A stretch of DNA of 64,000 bases from Dromiciops gliroides. Lineage: Eukaryota > Chordata > Mammalia > Microbiotheria > Microbiotheriidae. Below the pieces are notes generated by a model. That model saw only the letters and a list, made by a program, of their open reading frames with translations. It was not told the DNA's origin and ran no database searches. How positions within the stretch are numbered: the stretch's first letter is position 1; each line of letters starts with the position of its first letter. The stretch is taken from NCBI RefSeq assembly GCF_019393635.1, contig NC_057861.1:301155468-301219467 (forward strand). Direction: 5' to 3'. Below are positions 1 to 11,844 of the stretch, one piece after another. Position numbers and translations under genes: made by a program.

Positions 1-280
1 GTAAAATTTTCCCCAAATCCCCTGCTTTCCTTTTAATTTTGGCTGCACTGGTTTTGTTTATGCAGAAACTTTTTTTATTTTATGAAACCAAATTATCCAT
101 CTTATATCCCATAATGCTCTCTATATCTTGTTTGGTCATAAATCCTTCCCTAACAACAAGTAAAACAAATTGTCCTTATCTTGGTATACAGTGTAAAATG
201 TTAGTCTATGCTTAGTTTCTGCCAAACTGCTTTCTAGTTTTTCCTAGCAATTTTTATCAAATAAGTTTATAATTCTTAGA
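1..280 (-). mobile_element. L1 ORF2 fragment (3' part), decayed
   Basis: The plus strand resembles the antisense of the L1 ORF2 downstream region (TTTGGTCATAAAT, TAGTTTCTGCCAAACTGCTT, TTTTATCAAATAA). The same stretch recurs at 18720-19210, so two copies in this window support each other. Confidence 0.6.
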
Positions 281-721
281 TTTGTATTTATTATTTATTT
301 ATTATATATTATTTTATTATAATTCTTATAATTTTTAGATAACTCTCATTGCTAGGAAGGTTTTCCTTATGTCAGGCCTAAATTTACTCCTGTCTAGCCT
401 CCAACCATTGCTCTTAGTGCTGTCTGCTGGGTTCAAATAGAACAAGTCAATCCCTCTTCCGCAAGAAAGCCTTTCAAGTACATGAACACATCTATCCTTT
501 CACCCCTAAGTCCTTTCTTCAGATTAAACATTCCCTTCAATTGATCCAAATATTGCAAGGAACCCAGGCCCTCCACAATTCCTTTTGTTCTCCTCTAGCT
601 GCTCTCCAGATTATTAATGTTTCTTTCAACTATGTTACCCAGAACCAAACACAGTGCCATAGGTATGGTCTCACCAGTACAGAGAACAGCTTGACTTTCA
701 CCTCCTAGTTCTGGACCGTTC

Positions 722-809
722 TGTGTTAAGTGTCTGAGGCCAGAATTGAACTCAGGTCCTCCTGAATCCAGGGTCGGTGCTCTATCCACTGCACCACCTA
801 GCTGCCCCA
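722..809 (-). mobile_element. WSINE1-type SINE
   Basis: Antisense copy: TTGAACTCAGGTCCTCCTG (B-box region) through CCACCTAGCTGCCCC (head). It is inserted in the CR1/L3 fragment and lacks much of its tail. Confidence 0.85.
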
Positions 810-890
810 ACTGTGCCTCTTTTAATGCAGCTCAATATCTCATTAGCTTTTTGGCCCACCACATCAAACTGCAGCTTCTATATTATACTT

Positions 891-1052
891 CTGGGGGCAG
901 TGAGGTGGCATAGTGGATAGAGCACTGACCCTGGATTCAGGAGGACCTGAGTTCAATTCTGGCCTCAGACACTTGACACTTATTAGCTGTGTGACTCTGA
1001 ACAAGTCACTTAACCCCAATTGCCTCACCAAAAAAATTAAAATAAAATAAAA
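891..1052 (+). mobile_element. WSINE1-type SINE with 12-bp target duplication
   Basis: Full head-to-tail copy ending in an AAAT-rich tail. Target duplication TATATTATACTT at 879-890 and 1053-1064 is exact. It is nested in the CR1/L3 fragment. Confidence 0.93.
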
Positions 1053-1130
1053 TATATTATACTTAAGATCTACTGTAACCCTCTTTATGTTGATCAACTA
1101 CTATGTCCCCTCCCAAATTATGTTCTCATA

Positions 1131-2330
1131 AAGCTTTAACACTATTGATGCTACTTGTACAAGACTGGGCTATGTTTTTATATTCACTAATCTTCACCTT
1201 CCCTTGCTTCCATCTTCTGTACAGACCTTTTAAAAATGTAAGTCATGTTATGGGTTCCCTAAGTTATCCACATTGCTTTCTTTAAACTCCTCTTAATGAA
1301 TGCTTGTTCCTTCCTTCTTTTCTCCCCAGTGGACTTTGGATACTGGCTACATCTGTCAGAAAGTACTCTTATGGAGTTGGAGTAATTCTCTCCTAATGCT
1401 ATTGGTTCAAACCTTATTCCAGTGTTTTTCCCAAAATCAATTGTCAGAGATCAGCTCCCCAGCATCGTTTAACCAGTTAATAGTAATTAACTCTGACAAA
1501 GGGATATTCACTATAAAAACATAGTAAGAATAGAAGTTATAAACATTTCCCATCTCCTAACACCTGGCAGCACACTCTCCCTTATACTACTTCAGACCCT
1601 GGGGAGAGTTGACTCAACCTTAAAGCAGTTTCTACATAGCCTTTGTTTCACTTCTAAATGTGACAATGCCATGGAATAGATGAGTCCACAACTTTGTTAA
1701 CACTGGACTGAGCCAGGCAGATGACTCTTTGGAATCTTAGTTTCTCCTCATCCATGCTCATTCAACAGCAACTTTAGGCATTAACTTCAACTCCCTGACT
1801 TCTATCACTCATCATTTTGACCTTTTGAAAATCACATGGCTGTAACCACCTCCAATAATCCTTCACCTAAAAGAAGGATAAAGAGACACAACAGAGACAA
1901 AAGCAACAGCAGCACAATATGCTCATGGGCCATAAGGCAGAAGTCTTCAGGGGAGTTGGGGGAGGAGGGGAGTAATAAAAGCTTTTGGGTCTCTTACCAC
2001 ACCAAGAGCTTGCATCACTTCTTTCCTGCTTATTTGAACACAGACAGGAACTCACTCAGACTGGTTAGTACTTTTTGAATATAGCTCAGTTCCAGCCATC
2101 AAGCAATCAAAAGCCCATTATTTCATGACATGGTTAGAATACTAGAACCAGTTACAGAATGCATATAAATGCTCCAAAGTCCATGTGAGGACTGCATCAG
2201 CTCCACATGCTTAGAGGACTAGGATTGACTAGTCTGTTATACTGGAATTTATAAACCATAAAACACTCTAAAAATGTAAATTGTTGTTGTTGCTGCTGTT
2301 ACTATCATCATTATTCAGCATATGTTGTGT
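1131..2330. other. Unassigned intergenic sequence
   Basis: No gene or confidently recognised repeat. Short open frames (for example 1836-2078) have no family likeness and no codon or splice support. An AATAAA-containing GA-rich stretch near 1975 could be an old LTR remnant but is too weak to call. Confidence 0.4.
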
Positions 2331-2574
2331 GAGAGAGAAGACAAAATTAAGACATGACTCGTGTTTCTTAAGGGGCTCATGGTTTCATTGGGGTACAGGA
2401 AAAACACATAAGAAACAATTAGAAAATAGTAAAAGGCAGAATTGATTACCAAGTGATAAATTGGGAGGGGTCCAAATATTAAAAATCAATCAATAGTTTG
2501 AGGTTATTTTTTTGTACCACACTAGGCCCAGGATTTCTTTCTACCAGGTCAAATTAGGTCCTACTCTGCAATTT

Positions 2575-2705
2575 ATAGTAGTAGAGAATTGCCTGGATCA
2601 CTGAGTGGTTAAGTGACTAGCCCAGGATTATACAACCAATATATGTCAGAGGTATAACTTGAACCCAGATTTTCCTGACCCCAAAGCTAACATGCTATCC
2701 GCTAT
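2575..2705 (-). mobile_element. MIR-type SINE
   Basis: Antisense core and B-box region (TTAAGTGACTAGCCCAGGAT, TTGAACCCAGATTTTCCTGA). Diverged and without a clean target duplication. Confidence 0.6.
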
Positions 2706-2710
2706 TCTTC

Positions 2711-3340
2711 AGCAACTTCTTTTAAATGAAATTGATCCCTGTTCATAGGTTACATATACTTTTACCTAGTAACACTTTTATCTTTATATTAAAGTCCTTA
2801 AATTCACCCAATAATCTCGCTTTTTAAAAAATAACAATTTGTTTGCATTATAACTTTTATTCTGGGAAAATAAATGAGAATTTGTGTGAAAATGCCACTT
2901 CATAAAGAACTTTTTGCAATGCCTCACTGGCATTTCCAAATTCCTACATAACTGGACAAATTCAGCACTTATACCATAAAAACCATGCCCTCTATGATCT
3001 TTAATGGTTCTACATTCATCCATACATTAAGGTCTGATGAACAGTTTATTTCACAGTTGACCATAATAGAAAAGACCTTGAGGAAAGACATGTTGAAACA
3101 TATGTTGTTGCACTGCCACCTGGTGACAATTTACCACAACTGCATGCTTTGACATACAAGTAAGGTTTTACATCAGAAATCAAAACAGTTCTTTTGAATC
3201 TGAAAGCCAGCCCAAAACTGAGGCCTTAGAAGAATCTTTCAGCTTTCAAAGAAAGTAAAACAAAAGATGGAAGAGAAGCCAAACTTTGCATTAGGATATT
3301 AATTCCCAATCTTACGGAAATGGAGTAACTACAGAAATTA
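2711..3340. other. Unassigned intergenic sequence
   Basis: No gene, RNA gene or clear repeat recognised. The open frame at 2784-3023 on the minus strand looks random. Confidence 0.4.
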
Positions 3341-3344
3341 AAAA

Positions 3345-3460
3345 CTCCCTCATTTTGCAGATGGATAAAAACAGAGATCACATAACTTACCCAAGGTCAC
3401 CCAGGTAGCAAGTATATACAATTCTTCTAATCCAAAGTCCAGGGCTCCATTAGAAAGACT
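3345..3460 (-). mobile_element. MIR-type SINE fragment
   Basis: CATTTTGCAGATGGATAAA followed by CCCAAGGTCACCCAGGTAGC is the antisense core of MIR-like SINEs. Confidence 0.55.
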
Positions 3461-3859
3461 CAAGGAGGGGCCTGAGCACATCTAACCAGGGTATTTCTTT
3501 GACTAAATATAAAATGCCAACCTATTTATTTCCTTTTCTTTTCCCTATTACAGTCTTTTTCTAGTGGACAAAAGACAGCACAAGCTAAACCAAGCCAGGG
3601 CAGGTTCAGTAGTGACTTAGAAGGTCCAGAAGTCCCCAGGGAATTTCTTAATGATGTCTGCATCAAGTGACACTGACTAGTTACTGTGGCATTAAAATGT
3701 AATCAGGCTTGAGTAGACAGGAGGGCATGCACTTTTATAATCTGAGAGATTATATAAAAATGCTATTTAACGAAATTATATGATTATATAATGAATTAGC
3801 TAAGTACTGCAGGGACCTGGGATCGGGGATTCACCAAGTCACAAGTTTTTATTGAGGTT

Positions 3860-4690
3860 TTAGAATGATAAAATCACCCAATTGTAAAGGTGGATGGGAA
3901 TTCTGAGGTCATTTAATCCAACCTCTACCCAAATCATGAGCCTTGTCTACAACATGATCAGCAATTAGTCATCCAGTCTCCTCTTGAAGATTTTCAGTGA
4001 CAAGGAATTCACTGAGGGAGCTTTTTGGAAAGCTCTAGTCACTAAGAATCTGGTTTTAATATATTGAATAGAAAATTTCCTTCCTATAATTTCCACCAGT
4101 TGGTTTTAGTTCCTCTCTCCAAGGGGCAATCGGGACAAGTCTAATTCCTCTCATACCCAGCAGCTTTTCAGGCATTTGAAAGCAATGATCATGATGCACT
4201 TCCCAAGTATTCTCTTCTTCAGTCTAAATAAACCAATTCCTTCAACCAATCCTCTATGGTGCAAGTTCACGCCCCCTCATCTAACCACAATGAAGTTTGT
4301 CACTCTCATTTCCAAAATGTAATACACAGAACTGACTATCATACTCTCTATATAGAGGCTAGCAGTGCCAGAGCACCAGAGGACCACCACCTTACTTTGT
4401 ACGTTATAATAACACAAACATCGCACTAGTTTTTTTGGCTGTTAGATCACACTACTGTCTCATATTGAGCATACTCTGCCACTGAAATCCCTATGTATTT
4501 TTCATATGAATGATGGCATAGAATATTAGAATGTCATGACCTTAGAGGTCTTATTTAACACTTTGTTTTCTAGACATGTCTCCCCTATCCTGTATCTGTG
4601 CAATTGATTTTCAAATCCAAGTGGGACTTTCATTTTGTCCTAATTAAATTCTAATTTTGTTTGATATGGTGGCATTTGTCTATAGTCATA
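3860..4690 (-). mobile_element. CR1/L3-clade LINE fragment
   Basis: Antisense CR1-type order is preserved over about 800 bp: GAGGTCATTTAATCCAACC, GTCATCCAGTCTCCTCTTGA, TTGGCTGTTAGATCACACTA, CTCATATTGAGCATACTCTG, GACATGTCTCCCCTATCCTG, then a stretch beginning CAATTGATTTTCAAATCCAA. Longer and better ordered than the copy at 330-1130. Confidence 0.65.
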
Positions 4691-4704
4691 GGCTAAGCCT
4701 GGAG

Positions 4705-4975
4705 CTCTGAGCTGCAATAGGTCTGTGGATAGACTACTGAGCCTGGAGTCAGGAAGACCCGAGTTCAAATCCTTCTACAGACAGTTCCTAGCTATGTGAC
4801 CTTGGGCAAACATTTAACTACTATTTTGCCTCAGTTTCCTCATGTATAAAATAAGGTTAATAATGGCAGCTATCTTGCAGGGCTGCTGTAAGGATCAAAT
4901 GAGAAAATAATTAAGTGCTTAGCCTAGTGCTTAGAACAAAGTAAGTGCTATGTAAATGTTATCTATTAGTGTGAC
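4705..4975 (+). mobile_element. MIR-type SINE, near full length
   Basis: Head GTGGATAGACTACTGAGCC, B box GAGTTCAAATCC, core GTGACCTTGGGCAAA, CCTCAGTTTCCTCATGTAT, and tail AGTAAGTGCTATGTAAATG are in canonical order. Confidence 0.75.
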
Positions 4976-5079
4976 ATTTTCTCCAATGGAGTTCTCAAGT
5001 CTAGACTATCGACCAAACAGTAAATTAAGCACTTGATTTATAGTGTTTGCTGATTTCTGAGGCTTGCTGATTTCTGTCA

Positions 5080-5205
5080 TGCTCACAATGAAAATTTAAC
5101 CATCAGTTTTCCTGTAAGAGCTGTCTCCAGCATAACCTTATAAGTGCTCACAATGAAAATTTAATAATCAGTTTTTTTTTATAAGAGCAGTCTCCAGCAC
5201 ACCCC
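5080..5205. repeat. Imperfect tandem duplication, unit about 65 bp
   Basis: TGCTCACAATGAAAATTTAA starts at 5080 and again at 5145, each followed by ATCAGTTTT, TAAGAGC(T/A)GTCTCCAGCA. The two units differ by a few substitutions and a T-run expansion. Confidence 0.8.
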
Positions 5206-5416
5206 TGATTGTAGGGACTGATTATTGTTGAACTTGGATTACAGTAGACTGGTCAAGTAAAAGAAAGGCTTTTGCATTGAAGGAGAAAAGAGACCTTGGA
5301 AAAGGAAAATAATGAAAAAGAATTCCAGCTACTGCTGAGATAAAGTGAAGCTGGGCTTCAGAAGGAGGGGGAAGGATATTAAATGTCTACTAGAAACCTT
5401 AAGATTCAATACACAT

Positions 5417-5536
5417 CACCAGCCCTGGATTCAGGAGGACCTGAGTTCAAATCCAACCTCAGACAATTGACACATACTAGCTGTGTGACCCCGGGCAAGT
5501 CACTTAACCCTCATTGCCTGACCCCCCCCCAAAAAA
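5417..5536 (+). mobile_element. 5'-truncated WSINE1-type SINE with 16-bp target duplication
   Basis: Starts at CACCAGCCCTGG, so the head and A box are absent; B box and tail are intact. Flanked by AAGATTCAATACACAT (5401-5416) and AAGATTCAGTACACAT (5537-5552). Confidence 0.9.
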
Positions 5537-5679
5537 AAGATTCAGTACACATGTGTGGAAAGGGGGGGTTGCCCATACATTGTAGTAGGATCTGAATGCA
5601 GGGGACTTCTATGGTAGAAAAGGGGGATGGGAAAAGGAGATAGTATTTGGGATGATGCCTTTGTCATAAAGAAGCTGTT

Positions 5680-7590
5680 TGAGCAGCTTGAAAAGTCAAA
5701 TTGGCCAAATGGAAAAGGAGGTACAAAAGCTCTCTGATGAAAATAATTGCCAAAGAATTAGGATTGAACAAATGGAAGGCAGTGACTTTATGAGAAACCA
5801 AGACACAATAAAGCAAATCCAAATGAATAAAAAAATAGAGGGCAATGTGAAATATCTTCTGGGAAAAACTGCTGACCTGGAAAATAGGTCCAGGAGAGAT
5901 AATTTGAAAATTATTGGTCTACCTGAAAACCATGATCAAAGAAAGAGCTTAGACACCATCTTCCAAGATATTCTCAGGGGAAAATGCCCTGAAATTCTAG
6001 AAAAAGAAGCTAAAATAGAAACCAATCACCTCCAGAAAGAGATCCCAAAAGGAAAACTCCTAGGAATAGCTCTCAGGTCAAGGAGAAAATATTGCAAGCT
6101 GCCAAAAAGAAAGTATTCAAGGACTGTGGAGCCCCAGTCAGGATAGCACAAGATCTAGCAGCTTCTACATTAAAGGACCAGAGGGCATGGAATATGAAAT
6201 TCCAAAGGGCAAAGGAAATGGGATTACAACCAAGAATCACCTACCCAGCCAAACTCAGCATTATCTTTCAGTGGAAAAAATGGGATTTTAATGAAAAAGA
6301 AGACTTTTAGATATTTCTGATGAAAAGACCTGAAGTGAATGGCAAATCTGACTTTCAAATACAAGACCCTAGAGAACCATAAAAAATTGGAGCTGGGGGA
6401 CATACCTGGGGTTGTACAGTGGGCAATTGTCTTGTGTCTGAGGCCAGGTTTTGGCTGGGATCCCCCTGGGTCCAGGGGTGATGCTTTGTCCACTGTGCAA
6501 CTTAGCTAGGTGATAACATCTTTAGGGTTAAATTGAGGGGTGAAGGGAATTCATGGGGGAGGGGGAAGGGCAGAAGTGAAATCCTACATGAAAGTAACAG
6601 GAAAAGGCTTATGGAGTTGGGGAAGAGATGGGAGAGGATCAGGGCAGTAAATGAATTTTACACTCATCAGAAAAGGATCAAGGACTTTAAACTCATCATA
6701 GCTGCCTCAAGGAAGGACTAATAGACATACCCAACTAGGTGTAGTAATCTGTTTAATCTGGGTAGTAAATAAACCTAACACTCATCAGAATTGGCTCAAA
6801 GAGGGAATGATGTACACACTCAATTGGGTGGAGTAATCTCTCTAACCCTGCAGGAAAATAGGAGGGGAAGGGGATAAAGAGAGAGGGTTAAAAGAAGGAA
6901 GGGCAGAGTGGGGGAGGGGACAGACAGAAGCAAATCCCTTTTGAAGAGTGATAGGATGAAAGAAGATGGCTAATAGAATAAATATCATGGGGAAGGGAAT
7001 AGGATGGAAGGGAAACAGTTAACAATAGTAATCATGAAAAAGATAAAAGGGGGGAAAATTGTACAAAAAATATTTATAGCAACTCTTGGTGGAGGCTAAG
7101 AATTGAGAATCAAGGGAATGTCCATCAATTGAGGAATGATGGAAAAAGCAGTGTCATATGATTGTAGTGGAATGGACTTGTGCTACAGGAAATGACAAAC
7201 AGGATGATCCCCCAAAAACCTGGAAAGACTAATGAACATCGATGTATAGTGAAGTGAGCAGAGCTGGGAGGACATTGTGTGTAGTGACAGCAGTATTGTT
7301 CAATGAGCAATTGTGAATGACTTAACTACTCTCAGCAGTGCAATGATCCAAGACAATCCCAAGGAACTAATGAGGAAGCTTACTATGCACCCCTATAGAA
7401 AAGAACTGATAAAAAGAACACTTGCGGATTGTACATATATAACCTGATTGCGATATTGTGGAAGGGGGAGGAAAGGGAGGGAGGGAGGAAGAAAAATTTG
7501 GAACTCGAAATCTTATGAAAATAAATGCTGAAAACTACCCTTACATGTAACTGGAAAATAAAATAAATGTCTGTTGCTGAAAAAAAAAAA
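5680..7590 (+). mobile_element. HAL1 (half-L1) element, ORF1 remnant plus L1-type 3' tail
   Basis: The 5' half encodes a broken L1 ORF1p: a coiled-coil start, then DLENRSRRDNLKIIGLPE (about 5874-5927), AAKKKVFKDCGAPVRIAQDL and LQPRITYPAKLS. There is no ORF2; a purine-rich region leads directly into an L1-like 3' end with AAATAAAATAAATG and a poly(A). Exact target duplication AAAGAAGCTGTT at 5668-5679 and 7591-7602 delimits one retrotransposition event. The element is 5'-truncated inside ORF1. An old SINE remnant lies at 6400-6510. Confidence 0.85.
6400..6510 (-). mobile_element. Diverged SINE remnant inside HAL1
   Basis: TGTCTGAGGCCAGGTTTTGG and GATGCTTTGTCCACTGTGCA match antisense WSINE1-type sequence but with many substitutions. 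Confidence 0.6.
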
Positions 7591-7619
7591 AAAGAAGCTG
7601 TTAGAAATGAAGTATAATC

Positions 7620-7760
7620 TTATAACTGAAGTTCAGAGAGTGTTTATACATTATCCATTTGATCATCTTACACCAGTCCTGTACACAGTGAGTAATTTTC
7701 AGAAGTAGGATTTGAACCCAAGTTTCTCCTGATTCCAAGTCCAGGGAGCTTTCCACTATA
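7620..7760 (-). mobile_element. MIR-type SINE fragment
   Basis: Antisense B-box region GATTTGAACCCAAGTTTCTC and GATTCCAAGTCCAGGGAGC, preceded by ACTGAAGTTCAGAGAG. Confidence 0.5.
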
Positions 7761-7884
7761 AAAAGAATGTTACTGCTTTTGCCTCCCCTCTCTCATTCTG
7801 GACATTTCTGTAAAAATAAATTATATGCATTCTTAGAGGTTATAGTCCCCATAGGGGAATGAATAATTCCATAGAAGGAAGGAA

Positions 7885-8000
7885 TGAAAAACAATTTATT
7901 GAACATTTAATATGCCAACCACTGTGCTAAGTTCTGGGAATGCAAACAGTAAAAACAAACAGTGCCTGCTCTCTAGGAGTATACACTATAATTGGAGTAG
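7885..8000 (+). repeat. Unclassified dispersed repeat, 5' module
   Basis: AATTTATTGAACATTTAATA, CACTGTGCTAAGTTCTGGG and a 'tgcctgctctctaggag' module match copies near 10385, 10825, 30250, 31825 and 62735. Confidence 0.6.
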
Positions 8001-8576
8001 AAAACTCATATAAAAGAGCTGGAAGGATGAATGATAAAACCTGGGCATCCTTAGGGGTTCATAGGTAAGTCAGATGTTAGTGCTCAAAGATCTGTGGAGA
8101 AGAGCAGTAGGGAAAATGGTGAGGCTGATGGTTCTTCATCTCACTGGAAGCCTTGTAGTTGGTCACTCTCAGCTCATCCAAGTGGTGTGAGTAGCCACAT
8201 TAATTTTCCTGACTTGCCACTCCATGGGATCTGAATGGCCCTAGTCAGGGAAAAGAGAAATAGATATTAGTGCTTTAGATTTGGGAGGGAGCACCTTTTT
8301 ATCTGGTTAGTATTAGCAGAACTCATTAGGGAACTGCACACTGTAGTATGATGAAGGTGACGCCTTGATGGGTTGAATTTATTAGGAATAATAAATAATA
8401 ATAATTAGGAATAATAAATGAATAAACAATGTTTGCTTAGTCCAATTGTCTGATTAAATGACCAGAACCTAGAACTAGCCATTAATAAGTATTGAATGTC
8501 AACTCAGAAACAGTTTTGGGGGGGATTATCATCCCCCAAAATCAATCCCCTTTAGCATACAATATTCAACATTTTT

Positions 8577-8714
8577 TTTGCAGGGCAATGGGGGTTAAGT
8601 GACTTGCCCAGGACCACACAGCTAGTAAGTATCAAATGTCGGAGGCCGGATTTGAACTCAGGTACTCCTGAATCCAGGGCCGGTGCTTTATCCACTGTAC
8701 CAACTAGCTGCCCT
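8577..8714 (-). mobile_element. WSINE1-type SINE with 16-bp target duplication
   Basis: Complete antisense copy. AATATTCAACATTTTT occurs at 8561-8576 and 8715-8730 exactly. Confidence 0.95.
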
Positions 8715-8730
8715 AATATTCAACATTTTT

Positions 8731-9900
8731 ATCAGTGAAAATATGGTTTACCAGTTTATAAAAATAACTAATGACACAAAGCTTCAAGGAATAACTAATA
8801 CTTAGGAATAACCAATTTGGCTCTTAACAGATGACAAAAGAATTAAAGTTAATATGATGTGTAATAAGGATAAATGGTACTTAGTATCAAGTATCAAGCT
8901 TGGTACTTGGGTTTCAAAGAATCTGTTATATTAATTGTTGTTTGGATGGGGTAGGAATATCAATACAACAGTTTATGAGAAGAAAAATGTTAAATATTAG
9001 AAAGGAAACTTTTTTAGTATAAGTACAAGACAATTAGCAACACGTAGAAAATGCTTCCAGTAAATGATGACATAAGTGATGATGAGAAGCAAGGTGAGGG
9101 ATTAGATAGAGATTTGGTCTCAGATTCAGAAAGACCTGAGTTCAAGTGTTGTTCTGGTATATACTATTGTAACTGTGCACATTACTTAACTTCTAAGGGG
9201 ACCACATAACTCTTGAAGACCAGAACTCATAAAGAAAGTGCTAGTCTACTCTGGTGAGGGAATATCCTCACCAGAAACTCGCCAACCTGAAGAAAATATA
9301 GATCTCCTGTTTAAAAAAAAAAAAATGAGGACAGCAGAAGGACAAGATACCCCAAGCTGCTTTAAAAATTAAAGGAAAATAATCAAGTTTACACTGGAAG
9401 AAAAAAAAAGGACAATTCTTATATTCAAAGGAAAACATGAAATAAATGCATTAAATTATCTTTAAAAACTCAAAGAGATAATAAGCCTGGAACAGCATAG
9501 AAGCATTATGGTGTTGGATGATATATTTTCCCTTATATTTCTTTGAAGTCTTATGCATTCAATTAAGCTGTTTTGCCACACTAATCCAACCATTGATGCT
9601 ACAAACCAGGCCAGCTTATAGATAAGGGAAGCAGAGGCTTTGTAAAAAAAAAAAAAAATGGAACAAACAGAAGAAAATCTAAATGGCATATCTTGTAGAA
9701 TGTCTTGGGGGAAAGGGGGAGTAGCTTTGCAGCTATTTTCAAGAATAAATTTAACAAGATAGTTCAGCCATCTTAGTCTCCAAGAGAATCACCTTGTGAA
9801 ATGATTAGATGTGCTTTGAAAAGACAAACTGTCAAAAAGAAAGAGATGGAGAAAACAAAACTCTGAGATACTAAAAACGATTTAACCCTACAAGGCCAGT
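8731..9900. other. Mostly unassigned intergenic sequence
   Basis: Apart from a possible old MIR-type piece near 9105-9200 (GACCTGAGTTCAAGTGTTG) no gene or repeat is recognised. The minus-strand frame at 9462-9689 has no family likeness. Confidence 0.4.
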
Positions 9901-9906
9901 TTCTGT

Positions 9907-10090
9907 CTGACTCTGTCTCTCTGTCTCTCTGTCTCTCTGTCTCTGTCTCTCTTCCCTGCTCCTTCTTCATCTCTCTTTCTCTTTTTCTTTCTCCCACTCT
10001 CTTTCTACTCTCTCTCTTTATCTCTTTTTCTTTCCATTTCTCCTCCCTCTCTCTATTTCTATCCCTCTCTTCATCTCTCTCTCTTCATAA
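9907..10090 (+). repeat. CT-rich low-complexity tract
   Basis: About 180 bp of CTCTGTCTCT and CTTTCTCTTT repeats. It explains the Arg/Glu-rich open frame on the other strand at 9773-9997. Confidence 0.9.
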
Positions 10091-10374
10091 AACAAGCCTG
10101 AAGCAAAAAGAATAGTAAACAAAAATCAAACAATTAAATTCAAATGCAATAATTAGATAAAGAAGGATTAAAAACTCAATGGAAAAAAAACTCAATGGGA
10201 ATTAATCTTCACCAATTTAGTGTGTTTTCACAGATGCACAACTAAAGTTATACTATGTCTCTGAATCCTGCCTATCTCTACTCTCTCAGAGCTCTATTCC
10301 AGGGGTTTCTCTATTCAAGATTCCTTTTCTCACCTTATAAATTAATAGACAGCATAGCTACATGAGCAGAGAAT

Positions 10375-10500
10375 ATTCAGTCCAATAAGCATTTATTAAG
10401 CACCTACTATGTACTATGCTAGGCATTATAGATGAGAAGACAAAAGCAAAATAACCGCTGACTTTAAGGAGCTTACCTGTTATTGGAGTAAATGACATAT
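10375..10500 (+). repeat. Unclassified dispersed repeat, 5' module
   Basis: AATAAGCATTTATTAAGCAC, CTACTATGTACTATGCTAGG and TTTAAGGAGCTTACC are in the order seen in the other copies in this window. Confidence 0.65.
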
Positions 10501-10598
10501 ATAGATATAAATAAATGTTAAATATATACAAAGGAATTTCTTTGGGGAGAGTACAGGCTTAATAAGGGATGTCTGTTAACAGTAGAAAAGGCATTCCA

Positions 10599-10744
10599 GG
10601 GGGCAGCTAGGTGGCACAGTGGATAAAGCACCAGCCTTGGATTCAGGAGGACCTGAGTTAAAATCCCACCTCAGACACTTGACACTTACTAGCTATGTGA
10701 CCCTGGGCAAGTCACTTAACCCTCATTACCCCCCCCCAAAAAAG
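10599..10744 (+). mobile_element. WSINE1-type SINE with 14-bp target duplication
   Basis: Complete copy. AAAAGGCATTCCAG (10585-10598) and AAAAGGGATTCCAG (10745-10758) differ at one base. Confidence 0.92.
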
Positions 10745-10824
10745 AAAAGGGATTCCAGAGAACACAATGGAAAAGCAAAATAGGGATACCCCAGGGTTGG
10801 GGTTGATATGGATGGATATGAGAC

Positions 10825-11400
10825 AAGGCAACAAGCATTTATTGAGAGTTTATTACATAAAGCCAGACACTGTGCCAAACACAACAAGAAAGACAGTCCC
10901 CACTGACGAGGATCTTACATTCTAATGGAGAAAGACAACACAACAAGGAAGTTGGGGCTGAGCAGTGAAGGGAGTGTAGAGAGAAGATACCCACCAGGAG
11001 AAAATAGAGATGAAGTCCAAGGTGGATGTGACAATGTCTAGAGAACCAAAAAAATACCTAGCAAGGGAATGAAACATGGCCATCCTGAGGCCATCCAAAA
11101 CAAAGGGACTCACCATTGGAGAAGGAGAGTGGCATGGTAGAGGAGTGAGAAGGCCCTAGGTGTGAAGGAGGTGGTCAAAGAAAGGAGTTTTAACCTTTGG
11201 CTTATGACAAGGCCAAATAAAGGAGCAAAGGTAGTATTAATGAAGGGCAGTATGTGGGGGGGTGGGGGTGGGGAGGAGTGGCAGAGCAGATGTCCAGTCC
11301 ATGGTCCCACCTAACAGTCAAGGTGGGTGTTGGTAGAATCCTGGGGACAAGATGGGTATGTATGTATGTATGGTTAAGAGAATGAAGCATGTTTGAGTTA
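10825..11400 (+). repeat. Unclassified dispersed repeat, longer copy
   Basis: Begins CAACAAGCATTTATTGAGAG, with a GACAGTCCCCACTGACGAGG-type module and TTACATTCTAATGGAG. It then runs through a purine-rich segment whose limits are unclear. Confidence 0.5.
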
Positions 11401-11634
11401 CTTTCCTTCAGCTAGTTTAGCTCTACCCAGGATGCACTTTAATGTTGAGTAGATTATTGCCCCCATGGTGAGAGGAAGGGAGAAATTCAGGATAGTTTTT
11501 GTTGCTGGACTTGTGGCCTGCATAGAGTGAGAGATGTGGCAAAGGCTTTTTCAGACAAGGTAAGAGACTCTCACATTGACATTCAGGAGTTTTTTAGGAC
11601 AAGGTAAAAGATTGCTTTTACTCAGGGCCTGGGG

Positions 11635-11825
11635 TTAGTAAGAACTAAATTTAAATCCAACTTCAGACACTTACTAGCTGTGTGAGCCTGGGCAAGTCAC
11701 TTAACCCTCTTTACCTCAGTTTCCTCATCTGTAAAATGGGCTGGAGACCAGTCTACTTGCCAAGAAAACCCCAGAAGAGGTCATGAAGAGTTGGACATGA
11801 CTGAAATGACTGAACAACAAGAAGA
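11635..11825 (+). mobile_element. Long-type SINE with 'tccaactcttcatgacc' 3' module
   Basis: tRNA-like tail region CACTTACTAGCTGTGTGAGC, CCTCAGTTTCCTCATCTGTA, then GGTCATGAAGAGTTGGACAT. The same composite appears at 15485, 23545, 25285, 44255, 48140, 50098 and 54497. Confidence 0.8.
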
Positions 11826-11844
11826 GATTACTCATAGCAAGAGG

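Larger units (their letters stand above)
330..1130 (-). mobile_element. CR1/L3-clade LINE fragment carrying two SINE insertions
   Basis: Antisense CR1-type segments are recognisable: TTCCTTATGTCAGGCCTAAA, CAAGTCAATCCCTCTTCC, AGTCCTTTCTTCAGATTAAA, CTCTCCAGATTATTAATG, and after the first SINE CTCATTAGCTTTTTGGCC. A second copy is at 3860-4690. It is old and diverged, and interrupted by SINEs at 722-809 and 891-1052. Confidence 0.6.

Noticed and set aside
5679-6146. 155-codon open frame with coiled-coil sequence
   Set aside because: It is the broken ORF1 of a HAL1 element (L1 ORF1p motif DLENRSRR), not a host gene.
9773-9997. Arg/Glu-rich minus-strand open frame
   Set aside because: Produced by the CT-rich low-complexity tract.
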